Positions 19,289 to 28,013 of a stretch of 64,000 bases of DNA are shown piece after piece (within the stretch, counting starts at the first letter, position 1; each line of letters starts with the position of its first letter). The notes below the pieces were generated by a model. It was given only the letters and a program-made list of their open reading frames with translations, ran no database searches and was not told the DNA's origin. The stretch lies in NCBI GenBank assembly GCA_002968845.1, contig PVBG01000002.1:372001-436000 (forward strand), given 5' to 3'. The stretch is from Neorhizobium tomejilense (GTDB lineage: Bacteria; Pseudomonadota; Alphaproteobacteria; Rhizobiales; Rhizobiaceae). The position numbers and the translations under genes are program-made.

Positions 19289-20218
19289 TCAGCCGAAGAC
19301 CCGCTTCGGCCGGAATTCGCCCTGGCCGATCTCGCCGATGGCGATCAGCTTGCCGCGCACCGTCGCATAGGCCTCCGCCTCAGCAAGCGGCGCATCGCGG
19401 CCGCGCAGGATGACCGGATTGCCCATTTTCAGCCGATGCGCCTGATCGTCGGTGACGGGCAGGTGCGGCAGGCTGGACAGCGCCTCGGCGGTATCGATCA
19501 GGAACTCGTCGAGCGCCGCCAGGCGTTCGTCGCGGTCCTCGATCTCCTCAAGCGCCACGAGATCGGCGAGCGGCACCATCTTTTCCTCGGCGAACGGTGC
19601 GACGAAGGTGCGGCGCAGTTCGGAAATATGGCCATAGCAGCCGAGATCGCGGCCGAAATCGCGGGCGAGCGCACGCACATAAGTGCCCTTGCCGCATTCC
19701 ACCTCGAAATGCGCCTTGTCCGCGGTGACGCCGAGCAGCGTCAGCCGGAAGATCTCCACTTCGCGGGAAGGGATATCGACCGTCTCGCCATCGCGAGCAA
19801 GGTCATAGGCCCGCTCGCCGGCAATCTTGATCGCCGAGAACTGCGGCGGGATTTGGCTGATCGTGCCAGTGTATTTCGGCAGCAGATCGCGGATGGACTG
19901 CTCGTCGGGACGCATATCCGAAGCGGCCGTGACTTCGCCTTCGAGGTCGTCGGTCGAGCGCTCTTCGCCCCAGCTGACGGCGAATTCATAAATCTTGCGG
20001 CCATCCATGACGTAAGGCACGGTCTTGGTCGCATCGCCGAGCGCGATCGGCAGCATGCCGGAAGCGAGCGGATCAAGCGTGCCGGCGTGTCCGGCCTTCT
20101 GGGCGTTGAACAGCCATTTGATCTTGGAGACGGCTTCGGTCGAGCCGAAATCAACCGGCTTGTCGAGGATCAGCCAGCCGGAAACCGGGCGGCCCTTTGG
20201 TTTGCGGGGTTTGGACAT
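19289..20218 (-). CDS. truB: tRNA pseudouridine-55 synthase TruB
   Basis: 309 residues. Converts U55 in the T-arm of tRNAs to pseudouridine. The catalytic aspartate lies in [20 protein letters not shown] (about 38-57), and [15 protein letters not shown] and [10 protein letters not shown] are further TruB motifs. A C-terminal PUA-like region follows ([27 protein letters not shown]). It begins 12 nt after rbfA in the usual translation-gene order rbfA-truB-rpsO-pnp. Confidence 0.96.
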   Translation of the reverse strand: MSKPRKPKGRPVSGWLILDKPVDFGSTEAVSKIKWLFNAQKAGHAGTLDPLASGMLPIALGDATKTVPYVMDGRKIYEFAVSWGEERSTDDLEGEVTAASDMRPDEQSIRDLLPKYTGTISQIPPQFSAIKIAGERAYDLARDGETVDIPSREVEIFRLTLLGVTADKAHFEVECGKGTYVRALARDFGRDLGCYGHISELRRTFVAPFAEEKMVPLADLVALEEIEDRDERLAALDEFLIDTAEALSSLPHLPVTDDQAHRLKMGNPVILRGRDAPLAEAEAYATVRGKLIAIGEIGQGEFRPKRVFG

Positions 20219-20230
20219 GCGTTCTCTTGA

Positions 20231-20638
20231 CTATTCTTTGTCTTCGCTGCCGCCATCGAGATCCCGCTGGACCTCCGGCGAGCGCAGCAGCTCATCGATC
20301 TTCTTGTAGTTATCGAAGCTGGTATCGTCGCGGAAACGGACTTCCGGCATGTATTTCATCTGCCGGAGCTGGCCGCCGATACGGCCGCGAATGTATTTCG
20401 CGTTGCGGTTCAGCGCCTCGATGACTGCCGCGTGATCCGGCACGCCGAGCGGTGTCACATAGGCCGTGGCGACTTTCAGGTCCGTCGACATGCGCACTTC
20501 GGACACGGAGATTACGGTCTTCTCGATCAGGTCGTCGCGCACTTCGCCGCGCTGGAGGACCTGGGTTATGGCGGCGCGGACCTGTTCGCCAACGCGAAGC
20601 ATGCGCTGAGACGGCGCCGAGGATGATGCCTTGGTCAT
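20231..20638 (-). CDS. rbfA: Ribosome-binding factor A
   Basis: 135 residues, a KH-like fold that binds pre-30S particles and helps mature the 5' end of 16S rRNA. Motifs: [39 protein letters not shown], and [19 protein letters not shown] with DDTSFDN. The acidic C-terminus is typical. In many alphaproteobacteria infB stands directly upstream; here the upstream neighbour on the same strand is a receptor-like gene after a 176-nt gap in which I see no gene. Confidence 0.95.
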   Translation of the reverse strand: MTKASSSAPSQRMLRVGEQVRAAITQVLQRGEVRDDLIEKTVISVSEVRMSTDLKVATAYVTPLGVPDHAAVIEALNRNAKYIRGRIGGQLRQMKYMPEVRFRDDTSFDNYKKIDELLRSPEVQRDLDGGSEDKE

Positions 20639-20814
20639 TTTATTTCTCTTCTAGAACACTTGCGGGGTTCGTCCCGTATTCCAAGCGCTGCGTCAGCAAA
20701 GGCGGTCACATGACCCAGGCGCGCCCAAAGGTCAAGGCGCGGCCTTCGCTTTATCTTAACAGGACGGGCTGCCTGATGCAGCCCCCAAACCCGGCTCCCG
20801 CAGGTGACGGCCGA

Positions 20815-22548
20815 TCAGAACAGAGCGTCGTCGATATCGTCGTCGGACATGGTGTTCGTGACGGCAGCGGCTTCCACCGGCGGCTGGGTGCCGAGCAGTG
20901 CGGCATGCAGCTCGCGTTCGCTCACCATTGTATAAAGGCGGGCAATGCGGCCACCGACATCGGCAAGCGCTTCTTCGAGACCCGGCGCTTCGAAGATGTC
21001 TTCATCGAGTTCCATCTCATTGGCGCAGGAGCGCAGCACCTCGCCGAGCTCGGCGTTGAAGTTCAGCCGGGCGAGCGAGATATCCATCTCGCCGACCGCC
21101 GTCCTGCTCTGATCGCCGAGTGCCAACATCTGGGCATCCATCCGGTCGCCGACCGAGCGGATGTTTTCAAGCGCGTTTTCCAAACGCTGGTCGAGGCTTT
21201 GTTCGCTCTCTTCGCCGTGGACGCTGGTCAGCTTGTTGGCAGCGATTTCAAGCGTCTGGAGTTCGATCAGGATCTTTTCGGCCGTCTCGTCGAGCACCGC
21301 GGCGAAGTTGCGCAGTTCGGCGGTCACGACATTGATCGCCCTGCCTTCCTCACCGATCTTGCCGCAACGCAGGTTGGTGTTGAGCGCCATATAGTGAATG
21401 TCGGTGCGCACGACCTTGACGATGCCTATGCCCTCGACAAGTTCCCCGACGGTATCGCTGGTCGACCGGCTGAGTTCACCGGCGTGGTGGGCAACCTCCT
21501 CGATTTCGCGCACGGCACCGCGAGCTGCGGCCACGCCGCTCTCGAGCTGCCGGATCGCATTGTCGTTGTCGCCGCTGTCAGCGTCGGTCATCGTCGCGCG
21601 CAGGGCCTCGATCTGTGACAGATCGGACCGGAAGCTTGCGACAATGGCAACGATCTTTGCAGTATCGCGATCGAAGTCGGAGACGGATTGATTGAGCTGC
21701 AACGATACGAGCTTGCGGATGATTAGCGACAGGCTTTCGCGCTGGTCGCCGGTCAGCCTGGCGGCCGCAGGCGACTCCAGATAGTCGGAAAGGATGCGCA
21801 GGGCCGACTGGCAATGTTCGATGCGCTGGCGGGTGATGTCGCCGACCTGCATGGCCGACAGCGTCGAGGCGAGCTTCGACTGGATGCCGCCTGCAACGGT
21901 ACGCACCCTCGCGGCGCGCTCGACCAGCAGCTTGCGGTGCTTGCCGATCTCCGCCGCGCCGTTGGAGAGGCCGACAACGATCTGCGGCACCGTTTGATCG
22001 TAGCGTGCCAGGATCGCCTTCCCCTTGACCATCACCGGTCCAAGGCCGTGGCCGAGGGTGCTCAGCTTGCCGGCCAGATCGTTGACCTGGCGCGAGCCCT
22101 CCTGGATTCTTGCGAGAATTTCCTCTGCGAAGCCGGCGAAATCGGCAATACCGGCACCGGTGATCTTTGCGGTCACCGCGAAGGTGCGCAGATAACGCAG
22201 GGTTTCTTGCATCTCTTCGATCTGGGGCCGGAGCTTGCGCTCGGCACAGGCGATTTCCTGGAAGCCGATCTGGCGTCCGGATTCGAGCCTGGTCAGGTGC
22301 GACAGGCGCTCGACCGTGCTCTTCAGTTCGGCCATCGTGGCGTTTGCCGTTCCTTCATCCAGCGAACCGGTCAACTGGTCGAGAGAGCTGATCAGCTTGT
22401 TCAGCACGTCGAGGATCGACAGAAGTGCAGCCCCGCCATCGAGAAAGCGTTCCTCGATACGTGACCGTGCCGTTTCCATCCGGTCGACAAAGACCAGAAC
22501 GCCCGTCGAATTGTCTGCGACGTCAAAAATGGGTGCCCTGACAGCCAC
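20815..22548 (-). CDS. Soluble receptor-like chemotaxis protein with degenerate MCP signalling tip
   Basis: 577 residues, no signal peptide or membrane helix, almost entirely alpha-helical. At about 383-420 it reads HYMALNTNLRCGKIGEEGRA followed by INVVTAELRNFA, which aligns with the MCP hairpin tip ([20 protein letters not shown], then [11 protein letters not shown]) but with many of the CheA/CheW-contact residues changed. A second mark is MQVGDITRQRIEHC at about 230. The C-terminus is acidic (SDDDIDDALF). It is divergent from the STAS-cheY-cheA operon, so a role in that signalling array is likely. Function as receptor, decoy or scaffold is unknown. Confidence 0.7.
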   Translation of the reverse strand: MAVRAPIFDVADNSTGVLVFVDRMETARSRIEERFLDGGAALLSILDVLNKLISSLDQLTGSLDEGTANATMAELKSTVERLSHLTRLESGRQIGFQEIACAERKLRPQIEEMQETLRYLRTFAVTAKITGAGIADFAGFAEEILARIQEGSRQVNDLAGKLSTLGHGLGPVMVKGKAILARYDQTVPQIVVGLSNGAAEIGKHRKLLVERAARVRTVAGGIQSKLASTLSAMQVGDITRQRIEHCQSALRILSDYLESPAAARLTGDQRESLSLIIRKLVSLQLNQSVSDFDRDTAKIVAIVASFRSDLSQIEALRATMTDADSGDNDNAIRQLESGVAAARGAVREIEEVAHHAGELSRSTSDTVGELVEGIGIVKVVRTDIHYMALNTNLRCGKIGEEGRAINVVTAELRNFAAVLDETAEKILIELQTLEIAANKLTSVHGEESEQSLDQRLENALENIRSVGDRMDAQMLALGDQSRTAVGEMDISLARLNFNAELGEVLRSCANEMELDEDIFEAPGLEEALADVGGRIARLYTMVSERELHAALLGTQPPVEAAAVTNTMSDDDIDDALF

Positions 22549-22883
22549 TTTGCCTCACCTTTCGGGTCCCGCGGGACCTCTGCCTGCTGACGATAACGAC
22601 GATGAACTCGTCTGTATTGTTTTGGGACGGCCCGCATCGGCAAGTCGCCGATACGGTTTGTCCCGTGCGAGAGGGACTGTGAGCGCCCAGGGGTTAATTC
22701 TCGCAGAATCCGCGGTCTCATTTGCGACTTGTGGTTAATTTTTCCGCCTCCTCGGTGGGCCAAAATACAACCTATAAGTATTGTTTCGCGAAAAGTCGCC
22801 ATACGCGATTAACTCCCCATTAACGATGCAAGTCCAAATTCTGCCAGCTATTTCAGCTCTTTCGGAATTACGTTGAGGTAAGA
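22549..22883. other. Divergent control region of the chemotaxis cluster (335 nt), no gene seen
   Basis: Non-coding on both strands as far as I can see. On the side of the receptor-like gene it has a nested inverted repeat: inner ATCGGC / GCCGAT (22636-22641 and 22647-22652) and outer GGGAC / GTCCC (22624-22628 and 22660-22664), about 75-115 nt upstream of that gene, so its mRNA leader could be structured. On the STAS side lies the CtrA-type box. Several GTTAAT/TTAAC words make this stretch AT-richer than its surroundings. Confidence 0.5.
22809..22824 (+). promoter_or_regulatory. CtrA-type binding site before the chemotaxis operon
   Basis: TTAA, 7 nt, TTAAC matches the full CtrA consensus known from Caulobacter and rhizobia (TTAA-N7-TTAAC). 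It lies 60 nt before the STAS gene start, a normal promoter position. CtrA controls motility and chemotaxis genes in many alphaproteobacteria, so cell-cycle-linked expression is a reasonable inference. Confidence 0.6.
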
Positions 22884-23213
22884 ATGCCTGCTTCCGATGT
22901 TAAAGAAGATTGCCTTCGCCTGCCGCAGAACCTGACGGTTCGCGCGATCACCATCGTCCAGCAGGAAATGCTGCAGTTTCTCGACAAGACCGCCTCCGCA
23001 ACCATCGAACTCGACGATGACTGCCAGGTGGACATCAGCTTCATCCAGCTCATGGAAGCGGCACGCATTCATGCCGATACAGCCGGAAAGCACATCGCGT
23101 TGGCCCGTCCCGCCAGCGGCTCGACGCTCGATGTTCTGAAGCGCAGCGGCTTCCTCGAAGGGATGTCTGCTGAAGACCTGAAATTCTGGCTTCATCAAGG
23201 GGGTATTCAATGA
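22884..23213 (+). CDS. STAS-domain protein of the chemotaxis operon
   Basis: 109 residues forming one STAS domain: LRLPQNLTVRAITIVQQEM, the variable middle ATIELDDDCQVDISFIQLM with Ser in the position phosphorylated in anti-sigma-factor antagonists, and AGKHIALARPASGSTLDVLK. First gene of the operon; its stop overlaps the cheY start by 4 nt (ATGA). STAS genes occur at this position in several alphaproteobacterial chemotaxis clusters, but what the protein binds is not established. MlaB-type lipid transport is an alternative the context argues against. Confidence 0.8.
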   Translation: MPASDVKEDCLRLPQNLTVRAITIVQQEMLQFLDKTASATIELDDDCQVDISFIQLMEAARIHADTAGKHIALARPASGSTLDVLKRSGFLEGMSAEDLKFWLHQGGIQ

Positions 23214-23578
23214 GCGCCAGCATCCTAACAGTCGACGATTCCGCCAGCATCCGGCTGACGACGCGCGTCGCCCTCAGCAATGCCGGATATCAGATCACCG
23301 AGGCAGTCGATGGACTGGACGGCATTGCCAAGCTCAAGGCCGGCCAGTTCGACCTGATCGTCACCGATCTCAACATGCCGAACATGGACGGCCTGACGAT
23401 GATCCGGGAACTGCGCAAGATGCCGGCCCATATGGGCGTTCCGGTCATCTTCCTGACGACGGAATCCGACAGCGACATCAAGCAGGAAGCCAAGGCCGCC
23501 GGTGCCACCGGCTGGCTCACCAAACCATTCGACCCGGAAAGCCTGGTCAAGATCGTTCGGAAGGTACTTGGCAGATGA
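23210..23578 (+). CDS. cheY: Response regulator CheY
   Basis: 122-residue single receiver domain. Acid pocket Asp9/Asp10 (LTVDDSAS), phosphorylation site Asp53 (VTDLNMPNMDG), switch Thr in FLTTESDS, and Lys in WLTKPFDPE. It takes phosphate from CheA and either acts on the flagellar motor or serves as a phosphate sink. It overlaps both STAS and cheA by 4 nt, so expression is tightly coupled. No second cheY and no cheZ or cheD is present in this cluster. Confidence 0.93.
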   Translation: MSASILTVDDSASIRLTTRVALSNAGYQITEAVDGLDGIAKLKAGQFDLIVTDLNMPNMDGLTMIRELRKMPAHMGVPVIFLTTESDSDIKQEAKAAGATGWLTKPFDPESLVKIVRKVLGR

Positions 23579-25587
23579 GTTTTCCCGATCCTATCGCGGT
23601 TTTCAGGACAGAAGCGGCCGAGCTTCTGGAACTGATCGAAGCAGGGCTTCTCGACCTGAATGTAAACCTCGGTGACAAGGATCAGGTGGACGCGGTCTTC
23701 CGCGGCCTCCACACGTTGAAGGGATCGGGAGCCATGTTCGGCTTCGATGCCCTTGCCGCCTTCACCCATCACTGCGAGACGGCCTTCGACCGCGTTCGCA
23801 AGGGCGAAGTTCCGGCAACCCGGGAACTGGTCACCGCGGTCCTGGAAGCCAAGGACCACATGCGTGCCCTAGTCGACACGCCGAATGGCGACCATGAGGC
23901 TACGGGCGAAGCGCTTCTCGCCAATCTGCGCGCCGCCGTCGATGGCGCCAACAGCCCGGGCGCGGCCAGCCTCGCCAAGGCTACGCCGGGCCGCAACCAT
24001 TTCAAGATCCGCTTCAGCCTGCCGCAGAACGCGATGGCAAACGGCACCAATCCGCTGCCGCTTCTCGACGAACTGCGCGAGCTCGGCGAGTGCGAGATCG
24101 TGGCAAACCGGTCCGCCATCCCATCGCTCGAACTTCTCGCCCCGACCGATCTTCATGTCTCCTGGCAAGTCGAGCTCGTGACCACCCAACCGCGTTCGGC
24201 GATCGACGACGTGTTCATCTTCGTCATGGACGAAATGCAGCTCGACGTCGTCACGGTGGAGCCTCCGCTCACCGCCGGCACGCCGGCCAAGACCGAAGCC
24301 CCTATCGCCGAAGCCCTGCCTGCCCCGGCAGCCCAGGCCGTTGCAGCGGCACCGACCGCCCCAGCCCCTGCACCGACCGCTCCGGCACTCGTCGATGCAA
24401 AGCAGAAAAAGACCTCTGAAAACGTCCGTGTACCGGCCGAAAAGCTCGACGAGCTGATGGACCGCGTCGGCGAGCTCGTGATCGCCCAGTCGCGCCTTAG
24501 CCAGCTTGCAGGCGGCAGCGGCGACCTGCAGCTGCGGGCCGTCTCGGAAGACGTGGAACGCTTGTCCGGCGAGTTGCGGGATACGATGATGGTGCTGCGC
24601 ATGGTGCCGGTCACCCAGCTGTTCGGCCGCTTCCGCCGGCTTGTACACGATCTGGCGCGTGAAACCGGCAAGACGATCGAGCTGTTGACCGAGGGCGAAA
24701 CGACGGAAGTCGACAAGAGCGTGATCGAACGCCTTGCCGATCCTCTCGTGCATCTCGTGCGCAACTCCTGCGACCACGGTCTCGAGACACCCGAGGAACG
24801 GCGTGCCGCCGGCAAGCCGGAGGCGGGCCATATCCTGCTCACCGCCCGCCAGCAGGCCGGCGAAGTGATCATCACCATCAAGGACGATGGCCGCGGCATC
24901 AACAAGGAGCGGGTGCGGGCCAAGGCGGAATCCTCCGGTCTCATCGCATCCAATGCCAACCTCACCGACCAGGAACTCTATCAGCTGATCTTCCAGCCCG
25001 GCTTCTCGACGGCCCAGACGGTCACCAACCTCTCCGGCCGCGGCGTCGGCATGGACGTGGTCAAGCGGACGATCGACGCTTTGCGCGGCACGATCAACGT
25101 CACAAGCCACGTTGGCAAGGGTTCAGAGATCTCGCTCGCCATCCCGCTGACGCTCGCGATCATCGACGGACTGCTCGTGCGGGTCGGCGACGGCCGCTAT
25201 GTCATTCCGCTTTCGGCGGTAGAGGAATGCCTCGAGCTCCCGATCGAAGAAGACATGCGCTCGCGCGGCCGCAGCTTCATCTCGCTGCGCGACAGTCTGG
25301 TGCCTTTCCTCAGGCTTCGCGACCTCTTCCGCACCGGCACCAAGCCCGATCCCTTCCAGAAGGTGGTCGTCATCTCGACCGGTTCCGAACGGGTGGGCCT
25401 GGTCGTCGACCAGATCATCGGCGACCACCAGACGGTCATCAAGGGAATGTCCAAGCTGCACCATGACGTCGCCACCTTCTCGGGGGCGACCATCCTCGGC
25501 GACGGGGACGTGGCGCTGATCCTCGACGTCGGCCATCTCGTGGCCGAAGGACAACAACAGGAGGCGCATCTGCGCGCGGCCGGATGA
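23575..25587 (+). CDS. cheA: Chemotaxis histidine kinase CheA
   Basis: 670 residues in canonical order. HPt domain 1-105 with phospho-accepting His46 (HTLKGSGAMFGF); a P2-like region about 140-225; an Ala/Pro-rich linker about 228-275; P3 dimerisation from 280 (VRVPAEKLDELMDRVGELVI); ATPase domain with N box HLVRNSCDHGLE (about 391), G1 DDGRGIN (about 436) and G2 GRGVGMDVV (about 487); and a CheW-like P5 domain from about 525 to the end. All catalytic motifs are intact. Overlaps of 4 nt on both sides place it between cheY and cheW. Confidence 0.96.
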   Translation: MSFPDPIAVFRTEAAELLELIEAGLLDLNVNLGDKDQVDAVFRGLHTLKGSGAMFGFDALAAFTHHCETAFDRVRKGEVPATRELVTAVLEAKDHMRALVDTPNGDHEATGEALLANLRAAVDGANSPGAASLAKATPGRNHFKIRFSLPQNAMANGTNPLPLLDELRELGECEIVANRSAIPSLELLAPTDLHVSWQVELVTTQPRSAIDDVFIFVMDEMQLDVVTVEPPLTAGTPAKTEAPIAEALPAPAAQAVAAAPTAPAPAPTAPALVDAKQKKTSENVRVPAEKLDELMDRVGELVIAQSRLSQLAGGSGDLQLRAVSEDVERLSGELRDTMMVLRMVPVTQLFGRFRRLVHDLARETGKTIELLTEGETTEVDKSVIERLADPLVHLVRNSCDHGLETPEERRAAGKPEAGHILLTARQQAGEVIITIKDDGRGINKERVRAKAESSGLIASNANLTDQELYQLIFQPGFSTAQTVTNLSGRGVGMDVVKRTIDALRGTINVTSHVGKGSEISLAIPLTLAIIDGLLVRVGDGRYVIPLSAVEECLELPIEEDMRSRGRSFISLRDSLVPFLRLRDLFRTGTKPDPFQKVVVISTGSERVGLVVDQIIGDHQTVIKGMSKLHHDVATFSGATILGDGDVALILDVGHLVAEGQQQEAHLRAAG

Positions 25588-26099
25588 ACGAAGCAGTCAG
25601 AAAGATCTCCGAAAACCTCTGGGGCGGCCGCGACGAGCTGGAAGTCCTGACATTCGATATCGCCGGCGAGATGTTCGCGCTGGAAGCCGTGAGCGTACAG
25701 GAAATCCTCGATCTCCTGCCCGAGACCATGGTTCCCGGCGCAAAAGCCTTCGTCGGCAGCGTCATCAACTTTCGCGGCAAGGTCATTCCGCTTGCCGATA
25801 TCCGGCTCGCATTCGGCATGGAAGCAACGAAGCCGACGATCGACAGCCGGATCATCGTCATCGCGATCAACATCGGCGGCGAACCGGTTCTTGCAGGCAT
25901 CCGTACAGACAAAGTGCATGAGGTCACCACCCTGTTCCGCGCCGCCGGCGAACCGCCGCCGAGCGTGGGCATGCGCTGGCGGCCGGATTTCATCGATTGC
26001 CTCGTCAAGCGGGGGGCGGAGTTCATCATTCTCCCCAATCTCCAGGCGATCTTCTCCGCCCAACACGACCATTCCGCGACCGGGGCTTCCCACGGTTGA
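25584..26099 (+). CDS. cheW: Coupling protein CheW (first copy)
   Basis: 171 residues, single CheW domain linking receptors to CheA: EVLTFDIAGEMFALEAVSVQ, AFVGSVINFRGKVIPLADIR and GIRTDKVHEVTTLF. It has a longer N-terminal extension (about 20 residues, NEAVRKISENLWGGRDELE) than the second CheW of the cluster. ATG overlaps the cheA stop by 4 nt. Encoded directly before the first of the three receptors. Confidence 0.92.
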   Translation: MNEAVRKISENLWGGRDELEVLTFDIAGEMFALEAVSVQEILDLLPETMVPGAKAFVGSVINFRGKVIPLADIRLAFGMEATKPTIDSRIIVIAINIGGEPVLAGIRTDKVHEVTTLFRAAGEPPPSVGMRWRPDFIDCLVKRGAEFIILPNLQAIFSAQHDHSATGASHG

Positions 26100-26123
26100 T
26101 CACCCTTTCGATGGACGAAAAAA

Positions 26124-27830
26124 ATGCACGCTTCGATCAAGCTTAAGCTGGCTTCAGCATTCGGTTTCATCATCATCATGCTGCTCGCGACCGCCGCCTA
26201 CGGCATCGTCAGCCTTGGCAACATGAACGACACGCTCGAGAATGTGCTGCAGGGGCCGGCCCTGCGCCTGAAACTGGCCCAGAACCTGAACAACGAGCAG
26301 CTCCAGCAGACCCGTCAGCAGAAGAACCTGCTCCTGGCTGCAAATCCTGGAGAGATGCAGGGATATATCGCCAAGGGCGATGAGGCTCGACGCACTTTCG
26401 ACGAGACGCTCAAGGCGGTTGAAGCCCGTGCAACCGAGCAGGGCAAGGCTCTGTGGGCGAAGCTTGGCGGCTTCACGGCAGAATTCCGCAAGCAGGACGA
26501 CCGGATCCGCAACTCCATGCTCGGCGGCGACACAGCCTCCGCGCTGCACATTTCCAACAATGAGGCCCGCGCTGTCACCAACGACATCGATACGCTGCTC
26601 TCGGATGTAGTCAAGCTCGAGGAAAGCCGCCTCAGTGAGGCCGACAAACAGACCGATCTGGATTACGCCCAGACCCGCCTGATCATGATCTCGGTCGCCA
26701 GCGTCGCTTTCCTGATCGCCGTGCTGGCCGCGCTCTGGATCGCGCTTTCGATCAACAGGGGTCTGCGCAATGCTGTAACGGCAGTTCAGAACGTCGCCGA
26801 CGGTGACTTGACCAGGTTTGCCTCGATCACCAGCAAGGACGAGATCGGCGAACTGCTTGGCTATGTCAACACGATGATCGAGCGTCTGCGCGGCGTCGTG
26901 GGCGATGCGCTCGCCGCATCCGACAACGTCTCCTCGGGCAGCCAGGAGCTTTCGGCAAGTTCGGAGCAGCTGAGCCAGGGCGCGACCGAACAGGCATCTT
27001 CGGCCGAAGAAGCCTCTGCCTCGATGGAACAGATGGCGTCGAACATCAAGCAGAACGCCGACAACGCCGCGCAGACGGAAAAGATCGCCCGCCAATCCTC
27101 GCGGGACGCCGAAGCCTCCGGCCAGGCCGTCGGCCGCGCCGTCGGCGCGATGCGCACGATCGCCGAGAAGATCTCGATCGTCCAGGAAATCGCCCGCCAG
27201 ACGGACCTTCTGGCCCTGAACGCCGCGGTGGAAGCCGCTCGTGCCGGCGAACACGGCAAGGGGTTTGCGGTGGTCGCTTCGGAAGTCCGCAAGCTCGCCG
27301 AACGGTCCCAGGCTGCCGCTGCCGAAATCAGCGCGCTCTCGGGCGAAACGGTGCAGGTCGCAACGGAAGCCGGCGAGATGCTCAACAAGCTGGTGCCGGA
27401 CATCCAGAAGACCGCAGAGTTGGTCTCAGAAATCTCCGCCGCCTGCCGCGAGCAGGACATCGGCGCTTCGCAGATCAACGAAGCGATCCAGCAGCTCGAC
27501 AAGGTGACCCAGCAGAATGCCGGCGCCTCCGAAGAGATGTCGGCGACTTCCGAAGAACTCGCCTCGCAAGCCGAAGAATTGCAGGCCTCGATCGCCTTCT
27601 TCAGGGTCGATCAGGCCGGCGGCAAAAAGCCGACCAAGCGGGCTCCGGCTACCGTTGCGGCCCACAAGCCGATTGGCAAGCCGGCCCCGATGCGCCGCGC
27701 TGCGGGACAGCCATCTCACAAGGCTGATCATTCGGTGCTCAGCCAGCAAGCCCGCGCCAAGGGTTTTGCCCTCGACATGTCAATGGGCGGACCGGATGCC
27801 GACGACGCGGACTTCCGTGAAAGCGCCTGA
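26124..27830 (+). CDS. Methyl-accepting chemotaxis protein 1 (single HAMP)
   Basis: 568 residues. Membrane helices at about 8-30 and 190-212 enclose a periplasmic four-helix-bundle-type sensor of about 160 residues. One HAMP unit follows (about 213-265, [20 protein letters not shown]), then the methyl-accepting domain with tip [20 protein letters not shown] at about 356. A Lys/Pro/Ala-rich linker leads to the tail [20 protein letters not shown] plus ESA. The domain is nearly identical at DNA level to that of the next two receptors. Ligand unknown. Confidence 0.93.
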   Translation: MHASIKLKLASAFGFIIIMLLATAAYGIVSLGNMNDTLENVLQGPALRLKLAQNLNNEQLQQTRQQKNLLLAANPGEMQGYIAKGDEARRTFDETLKAVEARATEQGKALWAKLGGFTAEFRKQDDRIRNSMLGGDTASALHISNNEARAVTNDIDTLLSDVVKLEESRLSEADKQTDLDYAQTRLIMISVASVAFLIAVLAALWIALSINRGLRNAVTAVQNVADGDLTRFASITSKDEIGELLGYVNTMIERLRGVVGDALAASDNVSSGSQELSASSEQLSQGATEQASSAEEASASMEQMASNIKQNADNAAQTEKIARQSSRDAEASGQAVGRAVGAMRTIAEKISIVQEIARQTDLLALNAAVEAARAGEHGKGFAVVASEVRKLAERSQAAAAEISALSGETVQVATEAGEMLNKLVPDIQKTAELVSEISAACREQDIGASQINEAIQQLDKVTQQNAGASEEMSATSEELASQAEELQASIAFFRVDQAGGKKPTKRAPATVAAHKPIGKPAPMRRAAGQPSHKADHSVLSQQARAKGFALDMSMGGPDADDADFRESA

Positions 27831-27844
27831 AGGAATTGAAACGG

Positions 27845-27868
27845 TCCCGGATCAACAGAGATCCGGGA
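27845..27868 (+). terminator. Hairpin after the first receptor gene
   Basis: Perfect 9-bp inverted repeat TCCCGGATC, 6-nt loop, GATCCGGGA, starting 15 nt after the stop codon. There is no T-run, so it may protect the mRNA 3' end or reduce readthrough into the second receptor. A further palindrome (TTCCTCCG / CGGAGGAA, about 27956-27972) lies in the same 183-nt gap. Confidence 0.5.
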
Positions 27869-28013
27869 TCGCCTCTCGCATGTAAGCGGGAGAATGTCCG
27901 GGCTGCCGGACCATCGCAGAAGGGTGAATGTATCGGTCTTCTCGTTCCAACCGCTTTCCTCCGCCGGAGGAAGCACTGACTGATGCACTTCACCGCCTCG
28001 AGGGGATAGGGCT

